Shown piece after piece: positions 9,745 to 23,044 of a stretch of 64,000 nucleotides of DNA. The notes under the pieces are model-generated. The model had not been told where the DNA came from, made no database searches, and saw only the letters and a program-made list of their open reading frames with translations. The first letter of the stretch is position 1. Every line of letters begins with the position of its first letter. This DNA is from Psococerastis gibbosa. Its lineage: Eukaryota > Arthropoda > Insecta > Psocodea > Psocidae. Location of the stretch: positions 12,140,151 through 12,204,150 of the forward strand of contig OZ020492.1 in NCBI GenBank assembly GCA_963971405.1, given 5' to 3'. Made by a program: the position numbers and the translations under genes.

Positions 9745-9960
9745 GGCACGTCCAGCCCGGAGGGACTTTTGGCCGCTGCCACTACCCCTCGCCGCCTTGG
9801 ACGATCTTCCGCCGCTAGTTTTCTGTTTCGGGTGCCGGTGGCGTGCACATCTTCGAGCACTTGGTCTTTCCATCCTAGTTTTGGCCTACCAGGACGCCTA
9901 GGGTGGTTGAAGGTGTCTTCGAAAATCAGCTTCGGCGTCGTCTCCGCTTACATGACCCAT
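9745..9960. other. GC-rich unassigned patch
   Basis: A ~215-bp block is clearly more GC-rich than its surroundings and open in several frames. The base composition suggests the end of a retrotransposon or a host exon relic, but I recognise no domain. Confidence 0.35.
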
Positions 9961-9996
9961 TTTCAAATAGAGTAATAATAATAACCGGTTGCTGAC

Positions 9997-10196
9997 GTTT
10001 TTTTTTCATTGTAGCAAATGGGCAGTTGTAAAACCACAGAGTCAGCTTCAGAAGATTTCGGAGACTGGCGTGAAGCCGACCTCACGAATGTGCACGGTTT
10101 TCTCCTCGACACGCTCACCTCATAGAAATCTTCTGAAGTAGACTGTGGTTTTGAACCAACCATACAGCAAACCCATTAACTACAATGAAAAAAGAA
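9997..10196. mobile_element. Short inverted-repeat element
   Basis: The left arm (TTTTTTCATTGTAG, AATGGG, AAAACCACAGAGTC, CTTCAGAAGATTTC) returns inverted at the right (GAAATCTTCTGAAG, GACTGTGGTTTT, CCCATTAACTACAATGAAAA). The arms are ~65 bases. A degenerate relative lies at 28850-29000. Confidence 0.7.
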
Positions 10197-11101
10197 AAGG
10201 TCGGCACCTCGCCGTATTATTCGTGTGTATTGGATCTAAAATTTAGCTAAGAATGCAAATCGCCTACTCCGTGAGGTCATAGGTATAGAAAATAAAGGCT
10301 GTCCAATTTAAAGTTGTATTTACAACAAAACAAACAACAACTAGAATGCCATAAGACAGTTACACTGTAAGTGTTTTAAGTATAGTGGCATGGAATATGG
10401 GGATTTTCTTAAATTGCACATTCAAATGTTATTGTCTTTCTATTGACGTTCATAACTTTATTAGTATTAGCCTAAATGTCAGTTTATATTTTTTCTCATA
10501 AAATCATAAAATAAAATACCATTCGGAGAAATATAACATTGTTAATTTTGTTTCATTTTGTACCCGGAAACGCCCTAGGCTTGTGTCAACAGTAAGTACT
10601 GTTTTCAAAGGTTGATCCGGGGATTAATAACCAGTGTTCCGAGAAATATGGCGTGCTTAAATGAGAAATCATTCGGTCCAACTTCAAACATTTTTTTTCT
10701 GGGAAATTAACTTTGAGGGATTTTTTCTGGCATTCTCATACCTTCCTCTTACTATATAAAATCAAAAACGAAATAATTTCGAAGCTTGTTGGGCCTAATA
10801 GAGAGTGCTGCCGGCAGATATATCCCACCCTTCGATCACCCCTCAGCAGTCCCTCTTTATTTTTATATAGGGAGTAGGCAAGTTTTCAAATATTTATCGC
10901 ATAAAAGTTGTAAAGAATTATTTGACATATTCGAGTGTCTCAAGGAATTTTTAATGTTGAGTGATGTACTTGTAATTTTCCCATGAATTTGAAAATTGGG
11001 TACCCTATTACTTTTACAACTAAAAAATGAATAGTGACAGGTTTGGGGGTAATTTAGGGGTGCAGTCAGCTTCCTCTAGAGAATTTTCCTTTTATAGTCA
11101 A
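10197..11101. other. No gene or repeat recognised
   Basis: AT-rich unassigned DNA. Confidence 0.45.
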
Positions 11102-11494
11102 GAGGACATGCTACGTAGAAAATGAGCACCTCAAAATTTCATGGTTATATGGACTTTTTTTATTTATTTAATTAACAAAGCAAGTCATTAAAGATTTGGC
11201 TCATGGAAGTTGTTGAAGACTACTTCGTGCTTCATATAATCGGGTATTTTTACTTTTCGGTTTTGTAGTTCTTCCAAAAATCCCAGAATACACACAATTT
11301 TAGTCCGTTCTGGTATTTGTGAAAGAACTAAGCTACCAAAAATTTAATATTTCCTATAACATGATGCATGAAGCAGTCTTCTACAACTTTCATGAGCCAA
11401 ATTTTTAATGACTTGCTTTGTTAATTAAATAAAAAATAAAAAGTCCATAAAAACAACAAATTTTGAGGTGCTCATTTTCTACGTAGCTTGTCCT
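11102..11494. mobile_element. MITE with ~140-bp terminal inverted repeats
   Basis: Begins AGGACATGCTACGTAGAAAA and ends with its inverse, TTTTCTACGTAGCTTGTCCT. The arms stay alignable through TTTAATTAACAAAGCAAGTC and the GGCTCATG-AAGTTGT block to about 11240 on the left and 11355 on the right. The centre has no reading frame. No clear target duplication. Confidence 0.82.
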
Positions 11495-12625
11495 ATTAAT
11501 ATGTAGTGTAAAATTGTCGATGCATGGTTATTTAAGATATTCTGACGCTATTCTATAATTAATGGCATGACGATCCGCAGCTGGTTTAAATGAATTAAGA
11601 TAAGTTAAGAAATGTCTTAACTAGGTCTTTATGGACGTAATAGCGAAAAACGCATTATTACAATGACTCCGACTTGTAAATGGTGCTCCGGGGCTCAAGC
11701 CCCTACAAATTGCATGAGAAGGAGGCTGATTCCCTTACATATCTCACTTACTAAATTAAGTCAAGTTCATATGATGGCAGCTTAATACCGTAATACCGGT
11801 GATCAACGATAGCATATAAGAAAATAAATAACGTGCCTGTCACTTTAACATACAGTATCTAGACTTCTCTCAAATTTCTAACAGATATAGCCTTACAACT
11901 CACGTTCGTATCGAAAATGGTATGCTTATTATTCATAAGCAGTGGAATCTTTCCAAATTTTTACAAAACAACATGGCGTGAGAAGTAATTAATTAAATTC
12001 TCATTCCACAGTGGCTATATTGGCACTTTGAACACCTTTTGAATTATATAAACTTTGATAATGCACAATATATTTGTTTATATGAACTATTGCTAATCTA
12101 TAAAATACAAATATCTAAAAGAAAGAAGTAGGTGACGTATTCCAGGAATAGGACTTACTTTATAGATTTTTATGGATTAACGATAGTTCAAGACAAAATC
12201 TTAACTGTCATATCCAAATATGGTACAACCGAGCTACCTAAGAATATTTTTAACAAGTCGGCGCCAATGCTTTATAATATCATAATCTACAATAGGCAAG
12301 CCAGCAAACAAAAAAAGCATTCCGTTTTATACCATGATACAGTATAGATACTAAGTAATAAATAAACACGACTAATTAATGAAGTTTCCTATTTAACAAT
12401 TCAGTTATTGTTATAGGGCAACGTTAGTTATATAGTGAGAATTGAAAAGGTTGTCTAGTTCCAATGTAAACTTATGTCTTCCGTAAACATACATTTTTCT
12501 AGATGTTGTTTTAGTTTTCTCGTTAAGGGCCGACGGTGCCCTCTACTGTCAATTTTTTGCTCTAAGTCAAACTTATCACGATCGTAAAGCCATATTTGAG
12601 GTGTCATAAACTATGCAAAATATAC
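11495..12625. other. No gene recognised
   Basis: AT-rich unassigned DNA. An isolated 71-codon open stretch at 12132 has no recognisable features. Confidence 0.45.
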
Positions 12626-12842
12626 AATAAATAAATAAGGACTTTTTATTGTTTCTATTACTAAGCCAACCTAGCGGAGTTAAGGCTATAAAGCCCTCTC
12701 TTACACTCAACTAGGAAAACCCGGGACCGCCTGCTTTACATGCCCTCCGAAGCATGGCCAGAAAATGTAGCCAGTGCGGGGGGACTCGAACCAATAACCT
12801 TTCGGGTGAAAGTTAAAGTCCGTACCACTACGCTACATGTCT
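12626..12842 (-). mobile_element. SINE-A copy
   Basis: Full head, body and TTTA tail in reverse orientation. TACAATA occurs on both flanks (near 12619 and 12850), a possible short target duplication. Confidence 0.85.
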
Positions 12843-13172
12843 TGATTACAATACGCTTGGATGCAAAATATGTAGCCGTCACTTACACTGATCGGCCACA
12901 GTTAACGAACTTAATTTGTAAAAAATAACGGTCATTGAGGATATCAGGTCGATAGAGTTCCAAAACGGAGGCCAATTGGTGTTAACCAGGGCCACATGCT
13001 GTGTATAAAAAAGAAGAGAAACATTTCTTCTTCGATGGCCATTTTTTTTTTAATCGTTTTTTGAGGGCGTTTGCAAGTTGTATCTTGCTTTTACGCCCGC
13101 TGCGTGTGGCTTTCCCTAGTTATATTTGGGTCATTATAAACTTTAAGACTGCAGCTGTTTTTCGTGCGGTGT

Positions 13173-13350
13173 GATGGCCAGGTGGTAACGTGCTTGCACT
13201 TGTGCGAGTCTTTATTAATCGGAGATGTGTCGTACCTCAACACGGGTAATAACCTACAGAGGCGACTGAAGAGGTCAATCGGATACATTCATTGAATTCT
13301 TTGTATGAGATTAACCTTTTTTGCAAGTTAAAAGTAAATAAAAAAAATTC
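13173..13350 (+). mobile_element. SINE-D copy
   Basis: Second tRNA-like SINE family. Its head is GATGGCCAGGTGGTAACGTG with a GTGCGAGTC box-B-like motif, and its body is GGAGATGTGTCGTA, ACACGGGTAATAACCTACAG and CAATCGGATACATTCATTGA, followed by an A-rich end. Other copies are at 35737 (+), 48745 (-) and 55838 (-). Confidence 0.8.
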
Positions 13351-16300
13351 TTCTACTTTATGATATCTCATTTATGACTATACGATTGAAATTTCATGAG
13401 TTCTGCTCTGACACGCTCTGCTTATGCACTACATTCAAGGGATATGTACGAAAAACGTACGTTAAAGCAGCACTAATTGACAAAACGTTTACTCTTACAC
13501 TTACTCTTACTTTATTCTTAAATTTTTCATTCTTAATGCTCAATCTTAAAAATTTAATTAGTCCTTTTGAAATCTTAATGCCTTTTATGCGTGCACATCA
13601 AACTTTTAATACTTATGTAACTAAATAACGAACAAATTCATTCATTTTAACTCCATTCCATACAAACTATACATAATTGTCACATGAAAGTCAGTACATT
13701 ATGTATATATTGTGAATTTAACAACTGCATATAGTAATAGCATGTAGGCTATCAATTCTGTAGATACCGGGCATCTAAGCTTCCGAGATGCAATCTTCTA
13801 CGTAGTGCCACTTAAAGTTCTATATAGATATACATTCGAGCGTTGCAAAAATAATGTGGAAGGTTTTTTTCAATGGCTAGTCGTAAGAGAAGTGGCATCA
13901 GTTGGCACTAGGACTCAAAAATATTTGTGGCACTCGTCCGAATGTCCTACCTCTATTGTATAGAACTCTAGTGCCACTGAAGATGTCGACCGCAGATGTT
14001 GACGAAACTTTTGGAATTACACGTTGCGATCTCCCCCTATCAGCCCAGACTCTACTGTGCCATCATCTGACAACCATTCTAATTGTATTGAGCAAACGAT
14101 CGGTTTACCAGAAACTCAATTAAAGCCTTAAAATGATTCAAATAATTCTCCAGCACTAGTTATAAAGTTAGTTATAAAAACAATAATTCCAATAAATTAA
14201 AATCCCATTCACAATCAACTGAATTGATGAAACACTTTTTTTTTAAATGGGTATTAATTGATTAATGACTGTAGCAAGTGTGGGGCTCAAATCAATCACC
14301 TTTCAGGTTGAAGGCAGAGTCTTTATACTATGTGTCAACTGAAAAGTTGTAGATTTAAAATTGTTTATAAACCATGATTATGTAGAATTGATAGGTATTA
14401 ATTTTCGTAAGGTTGATACGACTGTGATATGCAGAAGTGATATGCGAGCGGATATATATCATATAAGATAAGATCATGTAAGATAATGTCGCAAATTACA
14501 CACACCTGATGGGACCAGCCCTTACCATAGTAAATTGGTAACAAACATTTCAATTTTATTATCACAGGCAAAGCCTCACTTCCTTCCCCATTTTCTAAAT
14601 GCTTAGTATTATACTCGTATTAAACGCCTGAATTTTACTGTCACAAAATAAGATGAACTGAGTGGAGTTCACATAAATTAGAAGAACTGCTTAAGAGACA
14701 GTCGAAGGGGAATAACAAAAATAAAATTTCACAGGACATATCAAGAGAAAAGCAAGCAGGTACTAGCTAGATACTGCTATGTTCTGGAAACACATCTGAG
14801 GTAAACTAAGGGCACCTCATAAAATCATAATAAGAAAGGGAGACCGCATTGAAAAAAACGGTTTGGGGAATGCTGTCCTGGGAGAAGTGACCTGTAATTA
14901 AAGAAGAAATATTTAGAAGAAGACAATTTTTAGCTGGAATTGTCACGAATTATATTTCTCCCAGACTCAAGCTAACTGTAACTGTCTTTCATTTTAAAAA
15001 AGAAAAAGAAGAGTATGACTTCGTCTTCAGAAATCTGAAGTTGATGGTACCTTTGGGTCTGCGCTCAAAAGGGAAGAGAAACAAAGATCTATGTGAAAGA
15101 ACTCTGTGAAAGAACTCTGTTATAGAACTCGAGCTCTATTAAAAAAAGACTTACTAGACTGTAGTTAGGCTACCTTACAATTGACTGTATTTTGAATTTT
15201 ATTACTAAGAAAATATGATTAACTCGTGATATTAGAGTAAGAATCCCTTTTATGTACTGTAATCTTCGTAATATTGTAAAAGAACTCACTAATAAAAAAC
15301 TAACTAAAAACTTGGCAGCTCCGAATAAAATACAATAAAAACATATCATATGGTTGACAGTAGAATTCATGCCATTAGTATGGGAACATTAAGTCTTAAA
15401 TTATTACTAACATCAAGTTTTAAAGAAACATGAATAAAGTTACACTCAAATTTAATTTCTGTACGCACATTTAAGTATAGTAAAGGGGAAACATTAGTTA
15501 ACGGCATCTTTTCTGGCTAGCATTTTGCTTAAGCTTCTACAATATACACCAATATAATAGAGACCGTTGAAAACAAAATTACGCAGCCATTTATGGCATA
15601 ATTGTTTTATGTACCTACTGCATGCTTGATTAACTTTATAGCCTATGTCATCTTCGATAAATGAAGCCTGAATGCTCAAATAGATGTTACTAAAAATCAT
15701 AATTTTACCTAATGAATCCAATAAAACTGCGCATTTGGTAGTGGATAGCAGATTTAAAATTATGAGTATCGAAAATTCAGACATTTAATATTTGAACTTC
15801 TAGGCTTTAAAAATTAGCTTGAATGAGGATCATGAGATATAAATAGTTCCTAAGTTCACTATGCCAACCAATATTCTTGTAACTGATTTTTTTAAGCTCG
15901 CGGCAGAGAAACCCTCAGTTTCATTATTCAGACTGAACCGAATGACAATTTTAGATCGAGGGCTTGATTTTCTGAACTTAAAATATCGGTTGACAGTATA
16001 GATAGGAATCTCTAAATATGCAAGTTCCCTAGGATAACCATTGTTTTTGTAACTCGTTACCTAAATACGCTCCTGAAAACACAGTATCTTGCAAAAACAA
16101 CAAATAATTGCATAACGATCCATAAAAAAAATTCAAGAATTGAATGCAATCAGGTAGTGACGTAACAATGTTTACTGTTGAATTAAGCACATGAAAGTGA
16201 AACTAAACCTGACCCTGGTTTGTAACATTCCAAACTTTCACAACTTTGATATCTCTATTTTCAACGTAAATGCTGTTGCTTCTAGAGTAAGTTCTCATCT

Positions 16301-16640
16301 CATCCGTACAATCTTGGCTTATGCGAACGTTTTTGGAGTTTTGAGACGTTTGTACTATCGAGTTTTATATGGTTGAAACTTCTGTACATCTTTGATTGCT
16401 TTGAATCAAATTCATGCATTTGATTTTTTTTTTTAGGCGCTGGATCCTAGTGGACATTTGCGCCATTAGGGGGGGGGGGGGGTTCTGATAGGTGGTCTGA
16501 TAGGTGATATGGTCTGTGTTTGAGAGTGTGGATGAGGTAATTGATAGTTGGGATGTTTGATAAAAGGTTACAGTTGTGTATGAAGGTTAATATCTTTAAA
16601 AGATTTAATTGTGGAGTTGACGACAGCGGGGTAGAGTGCG
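13351..16640. other. Gene-free AT-rich stretch with two relics
   Basis: 13790-14055 holds a decayed member of the palindromic family of 54805 (GATGTCGACCGCAGATGTTG present). 14266-14340 is a fragment of a SINE-A head in reverse. No coding pattern elsewhere. Confidence 0.5.
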
Positions 16641-17510
16641 AGGTGGTGGTAGGTAAAATGGTTTATTTCTATCCTATCTACTGTAGTCAGGTCATTTCGA
16701 AAATTATCAAGAAAAACCTTTACGTTACATGGGAAGTTCGAGTCCCACCGGTTTTTTCTTGGTACTCAATTTTCGGATATAATGTCCTAAGGTTGCCACT
16801 AAGTTGCCTCTTTAATCTAAAGTCAAGTTAGTGTTTAAAAAATGTATAACTATACGATGAAACACTCACGCTTTAATGCATTTGAATTCGGAAGGTAGGT
16901 GATTCCTTGCTGTTTGAAAGGACCAAAATTAACAATATCTCAACATTTTCTCTGCCAAAGTTGCATGTTCAAGACCAGTTTTTAAACCTCTTTCCATGTT
17001 TGAATTTCAAACTTTCCCATCGAAACTTCCGTCATGGGGTTATACAAAATCAAAATGACACTCACCCGGCATACGTCATCGTCTCCCAGCTCTCCTCCGA
17101 ATATTACAAAAGTTTATCCAGTTGGAAAGAAGAGATCCTACGTCAAAAAGGCCTAACTTGAAACGTAACGGCTGGCTGGCGGGTCAAAGGAAAGCGAACT
17201 CAAGAAGAACATAATGGGAAGACTCGAAAAAGTGGATGAGAAATTAAAGGGGAAAAGGTTATATGAGGAAAAGGGGGCAAGGGACGAGCGGAGCAGAGCG
17301 GAGTGGGGGTGCGGGGAGCGCGGGATTCACATTCATCACTTTCTTGTCTTTGCAGCTTCCACAGCGAAAACGTAACACCCCCTCCCCTTTCCCGCGACTC
17401 TCTATCCCTCCCCCCTTTGTTCATTCAGAATTTCTAAAAGTGATGGCGGAAAATTTTAACCGGCTATTTCGTGATGCACATGCTTTTCTTTTTATCCACT
17501 ATGTGGAAGT
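16641..17510. other. No gene; isolated B-box-like motif and purine/pyrimidine blocks
   Basis: GGGAAGTTCGAGTCCCACC at 16731-16749 resembles a tRNA T-arm without an obvious partner A box. 17200-17320 is purine-rich and GC-rich, followed by pyrimidine-rich 17330-17410. Confidence 0.4.
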
Positions 17511-17770
17511 ATGGCATTTTATGCTAGATGCACTTAACAGCGGGATAGGTTTAATGTTGAGAAAATAAGTAGTTTTTACAATGGCTTCGTTTGAAATGAT
17601 ACAGGATTCCAAGTTGTTCAAGTAATAATATAATAATTTTACAGTATTAGGCCTGTATCAGGGCATTTTACGCTAGATGCACTTGACAGCAGGATAGGTT
17701 TAGTGTTGAGAAAAGTTTTAGTTTTTACAAAATTTCGTTGGACATGGCACAGGACTCCAGGTTGCTCAAG
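17511..17770 (+). repeat. Tandem duplication, period 149 bp
   Basis: GGCATTTTATGCTAGATGCA at 17513 recurs at 17662. Similarity continues through GATAGGTTTA-TGTTGAGAAAA and ACAGGA-TCCA-GTTG-TCAAG. Confidence 0.75.
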
Positions 17771-17774
17771 GAAG

Positions 17775-17990
17775 ACTCAGGACCACCTGCTCTACATGCC
17801 CTCAGAAGCATGGCCAGAAAATGCAGCAAGTGTGGGACTCGAACCAACAACCTTTCGGACGACAATCGGAGCCTGTATCACTACTGTACTTGTCCTGACT
17901 TTGAGCATGCCACTTGCTTTACATGCCTCGCCTCTCAAAACATGGCCAAAAAACGTAGCGTGTGGGACTCGAGCCACCACATGACTGAAC
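17775..17990 (-). mobile_element. Two adjoining partial SINE-A copies
   Basis: 17775-17900 holds the central body and head in reverse. 17905-17990 starts again with TTGCTTTACATGCCTC and a degenerate head. Tails are missing. Confidence 0.7.
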
Positions 17991-20649
17991 GGCTAGCTAT
18001 CACCTAGGTAGAATTCAATATATGCAGAAAAATCTCAACAACAATAATTAATCAAATAAAATGGCACCTTGTCTATGGGTAAATTAAAAACAAAAGTCAA
18101 AAACTTAAAAAATATATTTATAACTCACTACGTTGACAATTCTCTTTTGTAAAAAAAGGATGTCATGGTTTGCACTCAAAAGGTCGTTTTCGCTCCTCGT
18201 TATAAACAACAAAAGAGGTTCTAATTTGGAACATACAAAACAAAGAGAAAACCCCATGCTGGATGGGAAAATGACCAGAGAATGCTGAGTTTTTCCTGAA
18301 TTCAAAAATCCGCAATAAGGTCAACGGTAATTTTGCTTTTCGCATGGAGCATGCCATCCGATCCTCTTCTGTTTATTTTCCAACTATAATGATATTGTTA
18401 TACTGCTGAAAAAGCTCCATCAATATTTATTCCTTTTTTTATTCTTTATGGCGGACGTGACGTTTAGATTTTAATAGCTTTGACGTTAGCGATGGTTGTT
18501 TCAAAAACCTCACATCGCACATGGCCTTAAGTTTCCCCTTGACTCTTCCCGAGGTGGCCCATTAAGTAAAACACATTTCACGGATATTGGATAAACTTAA
18601 CAAATTTATTTATTTAAAAACGTTTTTAAATTGTTTTAGCAGTTTTTAAAGGGAATAAAAGCAACTTACGCACATACGTGCACAGTATATGTAGAAAAAC
18701 AAACATAGAACTCAAAACCCGCTTTCAAAAGCAGAGATTTAAAAATATTTTGTAAGTAAATTTGACAGAATTAATTCATTTTCCCCTCCACAGCCAAAAA
18801 AACTCAGAAAGGCAATTTCTTTTAACACTCACATTAAATGTATATTTTCTCATATGAATTTTTACAGAATAGTAGTAAATCTGGTAAATTTCGTAAATGG
18901 TCTACTTCAATGAAAAGTTTGCGTATTTTATTACTTTTCCATCTGACCATTTCCATATCTTTGTGGCTTTGGAAGGTGAAATTCTTTAATTTCTTCAAAT
19001 TTAGCCAGTCATTTTTTGTTTGCCAAATATTTTTAAATCCCTGCCTTAAATTTTAGACAAAAGCTGCGAAAATAGTATATTACACAGAAATCGTAATTCC
19101 TGAAATGATCCATAAGTTAGTCTCATAGCCCAAGCAATAGGTTCTCCATTTGGGAATTAGAGACAAAAAACAGAATCTAGTGACTTCTCTGGCATGTATT
19201 AATAATTTGATCTATTTATCCATAATTATTCCAATTAATTCAATTTTATTCATTCTCTTTCAGAGCTCGATTTTCAAATTAATGCCACTTCAGAGGGTCT
19301 CCTGCCGCTGGTAAGTTTTTGTCTCAGTTTTAATTTTGCATCTTTTAAAATTCGGCCCTATCGTATTTGCAGAATTGTCTCTATTGCACATGTGTCATAG
19401 TAAAATATAATAATAAAATAAATAATAAATAATAAATAATAATAAAAATAATATAAAATGCAAAGAAAATCCCTGGCCCTATTGGTTTTAATTGGTTGTG
19501 GTTGAACATTTCCTAGTTAAAACACCTCGGAAACTAGTGGAATTGTAACTTCGCTTGAATTTGTTCAATTAAGCTATGCATGACACCGTTCATTCCCCAG
19601 GTGTATTTTGGTATTTTTTTGACTCGGTACATTCGCCATAAACAAATATTGTAAAGAACTATTGAATCAAGAATGTAAACGATGACTCTTGGATAAGCAA
19701 AAAGGGACGTGAAGAAACAAAAAAATGTATCGTATGTAAAAGTGAGAATGTAAATTGAATGTGAAACTCGAAATAAGAATACGAATTCCATTCCATAAAC
19801 AGAACGAAAGCAAATAAACTGGCGATCCCTATCTATTTCTCAAACTCTCTTCCTTGTCTCATCTCATGACAATCGGGAATACTTTGAAAATTCTTCTCTC
19901 AAGTAAATCTGAATCTATTGTTATCAGAGTTAAAATTAACTAACTTAAGTATCTATAAAGAATTATTAACTTGATTAAATTGTGTGGCGCGTTATGGAGA
20001 ATAAAAATCATTACCATGAAAATAAATAAATAAATAAATCATAAATAACTCCCTTTTTATGGCGGAATAGTCCAGTTGATGAAGATTTCGACTAGGAAAC
20101 GATAGGTTGTAGTTTGAGTCGCGAAATAAAAGGAATAAAAGAAAAATTTTCAGGGGGAAAAACGGCTCCCAGACATGTTGCTGACGAAATTCCAAATAGA
20201 GCAGTGGGTAAGAGAAAGGGTCCTCTACCTGTTCATACGTCTAGGCCATCATTTGTAACTTTAAAGACTGTTGATGGAAATAATAAAGTTATTTTTTGTA
20301 ATATTGTATCATTATCGTACCAAGGCGTGTTTTGTCTATATGTTGGCCGTTTTAAAATAACAATTTTCGTGTGATTCTTTTTAATTTAGACACGAAACCC
20401 GCGTTTCGGACCCTATAATTGTCTCTCCTCTTCTGAACCGCATTAGAATGTAGTGGTAGTATTTTTGTTGATTTTGGAAACTTTGAACTCCCGAACGATG
20501 AAACAGTTGCCCTCTGCTTTAGTTTTTGACAAAACAGTGGCTCTGTCTTAACATATGTGCCCTTTTCAGCCCTAGGTAGCATATTTTCCATCAGTTCAAA
20601 TACATGTATAAAGGGAAATAGAAAGACTCAAATGAATGATAGAAAGAGG
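17991..20649. other. No gene recognised
   Basis: AT-rich unassigned DNA with simple AAT/TAAA runs at 19400-19460 and 20020-20042. A decayed tRNA-like patch (GGCGGAATAGTCCAG) lies at 20061. Confidence 0.45.
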
Positions 20650-21253
20650 CAGTGGCATACTCAGGGGGATCCGGGGGGTCTGTACCCCTCCCGAAATTCT
20701 TCAACAAAGGAAGGAAGTAGAGTAATATCCCATAATAATGAAATTCTTTATGATGACGCGCTAATTCTGTAAAATGAAATTTCAATTTTCGGGTTTAATA
20801 TTTTAGGTGTGTTGTAGTCTGCAGAAAAATTGACTACAAAAATTGACCGCATACTTTTTAAAATGCCTTGCATCAAAATTTTTTAATCTATTACGAAATG
20901 CGCAAAAACCTACTATTTCTCACCTATATTTTATTTTTTTCGTCAACCTCACCCCCGGGACCCATCTGTTGGTACTATGGTAGCTAAGAATATAAGGGTA
21001 GTTTCACCTCTGGAAGAGGCCTCCACAAAAGTAAACCCGCGAAAGCCTAATGACTCTGTTGACTCTCTATTGTAAGTACCTTTGAAGCTGACAACCAAAA
21101 AACTAGTAAGAAAGAAAGAAAATTGTCTTTATCTTCCATATGTGCGAGTTTTGGGCTTTTAGGCCCACTTTTAGCCCACTTACAATTTACTCATAGTGAT
21201 ATACTTTTTGTATGCCCAGACACCCGTTGAAAAGAATCCTGGCTACGGCACTA
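20650..21253 (+). mobile_element. Decayed hAT-like MITE interrupted by a retroelement tail
   Basis: The left end CAGTGGCATACTCAGGG and right end ATCCTGGCTACGGCACTA are imperfect inverted repeats of the 2810 and 3848 type. The flanks match only 5 of 8. Inside, 21105-21190 is a GAAAGAAAGAAAATTGTCTT block shared with 33098-33175. Confidence 0.4.
21105..21190 (-). mobile_element. 3' end of a non-LTR/SINE family (tail GAAAG)
   Basis: GAAAGAAAGAAAATTGTCTT, then TTCCATATGTGC and GGGC-TTT-GGCCCACT, are shared with 33098-33175. In reverse orientation this is a body ending in (CTTT)n. Confidence 0.6.
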
Positions 21254-22505
21254 GAAAAAATTATATCATTTATACCATACTGAGTTTAAATTTTGTACAC
21301 ATATAAATGGATTTTTTAGAACACCTGCTGTCAGGTTATTAATTATTAACTTTCACTAACATTAAAACAAAGACTTCTATTTAACTTTTCATTGAGGCTG
21401 TCATTCTCGTTACGAATGTGATTACATTACAAATTGTATATGTTAAAATGTTTAGAAACTGAAATTATGCCTCTAGATCGTTATGTTTTTCACATTGTAC
21501 ATTAATTTTTACCACCCTTTCATTTATTGTTTTAGCAATATGCTGTGACATGAAATGTGCCTAATGCACCAGGATACCTGCTTTATTACAATATAGCCAC
21601 AATATTAGCACTGACGCATAAAAACAGAATCGACTTTTGTTTGTAAAGTATTTTACTGCTATCGAGTAATTACAATGTCCCACAGTCTCCTAGATGTATA
21701 GCCTACAAAATTGGCCATTTGACCGCCAATGTATAATATAGGAGAATTGACAATGTTTCCAATTGAAAATTTGACTTCTTAAATGTTTTTTGTGAAGTTA
21801 TTAGTAAGCTTATATTAAGTAAATAAATTGTTTTGCAAATGCATACTAGCGGAGTTATAGCTCCTGGGAACGTCTTCTTAACATACCCCCCCTCCCCCTC
21901 TGAAGCTTGTAGCCTACAAATGTAGGGAGTATGGGACAAGAACCAGCAGCCTTTTGGGTAAAGTTTAAATTAAGTAACCGCAGTTAAATGATCCTTTATT
22001 TACCCCATGGAGAAAAATTCTCATTTACTTGACTATATTGCTCATAATGTAAATATCCCGGTATATAAAGCGGAGCGTCTTAACATTTTTATCTATTATA
22101 CATAAGCTCATTTTTTTATTACCTGTATTTTCTTACGAGTTTAAGGAAAGCGAGTTAATACATACAGTTATACCACTGAGACAACCGAAGAAGACTGTGG
22201 CTGCCGTGCAGGTGGTTGCTTGAAGTAGGTTTTAACACATTCAACAGAGGAAGAAAATTAGTTTTCTGCGCAGTAAGAGTTAGGGCGTCACCACCGTGAT
22301 TCGGTTGGCATATCAGCATCCTGAAAACAAATGTATTTTGTAAGCTGAGATTCCTACAGCGAAAGTAGCAGACATTAACAGAATATCTCACCAGCTCTCA
22401 AGCCTCAGAGATTTAAATTTTCCTGAGGAATATAGGATTGAATGAATTCAGCATAGCGGATGTTGCCAGGGATGCTACACAAAGGAGACTCAGGCGCTTA
22501 AACCC
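21254..22505. other. No gene recognised
   Basis: AT-rich. The minus strand 22155-22391 is open for 78 codons with no family assignment. Confidence 0.4.
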
Positions 22506-22740
22506 AATGAATGCGTCCACACTTGTTCAATTTTCACGCTCAACTTGCGTTTCGACTTGTGGTAGCCGATGAGCGACAAGAATGGGTACTGACTACATGC
22601 TGAGATTCGTGTCGCTCTTTGGCTCTATCCACACGTGTTCAACTTTCACGTTCAACTTGCGGGCAATCAATGAGCGACGATCAGTAAATATTCTTGGGTA
22701 CTCGCAAGTTGAATGGAGTTGACATAGTCAGTGAACAAGG
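22506..22740. mobile_element. Two clustered copies of the TCCACAC MITE end
   Basis: TCCACACTTGTTCAATTTTC at 22510 and TCCACACGTGTTCAACTTTC at 22628 match the TIR of the element split by mariner at 38571. An inverted relic, GCAAGTTGAATGGAGTTGAC, closes the region near 22730. Confidence 0.6.
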
Positions 22741-22794
22741 GCAAATTAGTGGCCGGGTTGTTATTATTCATCACAACTAGTATAGAATAAAGAA

Positions 22795-22945
22795 ACGGAA
22801 TTTTAGAGGATATATAAAAATTGGGCTTGTCGGGACTCGAACCCACGATCTACGCCTAACCGGGGCATCGTCTTAACCGCTCGATCACAAGCCCCACAAG
22901 CCCGCGCAAGAACCAGTTGATGAATATCCTCTATTGACATTATTC
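22795..22945 (-). mobile_element. tRNA-like cassette, reverse copy
   Basis: On the minus strand this has a 7-bp acceptor stem (GGGCTTG/CAAGCCC), GATCGAGCGGTTAAGACGAT as D arm, and GTGGGTTCGAGTCCCGAC as T arm. The anticodon loop lacks a T at position 33, so a functional tRNA is unlikely. The flanks GAGGATATATAAA and GAATATCCTCTA resemble those of the 23045 element. Confidence 0.6.
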
Positions 22946-23044
22946 GTAATGTTAGACAGGTTAGCACAGTTACACAACTATCTAACCGAACAAATCTGTG
23001 CGCTTACTTTTAATGCCACAAAGGCAATGCATTAACACATTATA

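Noticed and set aside
9769-9975. Real 68-codon gene in the GC-rich patch
   Set aside because: Arg/Ser-rich translation in several frames with no motif; left as an unassigned patch.
17200-17420. CpG-island-type promoter
   Set aside because: GC-rich purine/pyrimidine blocks only; no nearby exon, initiator or TATA arrangement to support it.
22830-22895. Functional tRNA gene
   Set aside because: The acceptor and T arms are good, but the anticodon loop lacks T33 and the sequence is part of a repeated cassette.
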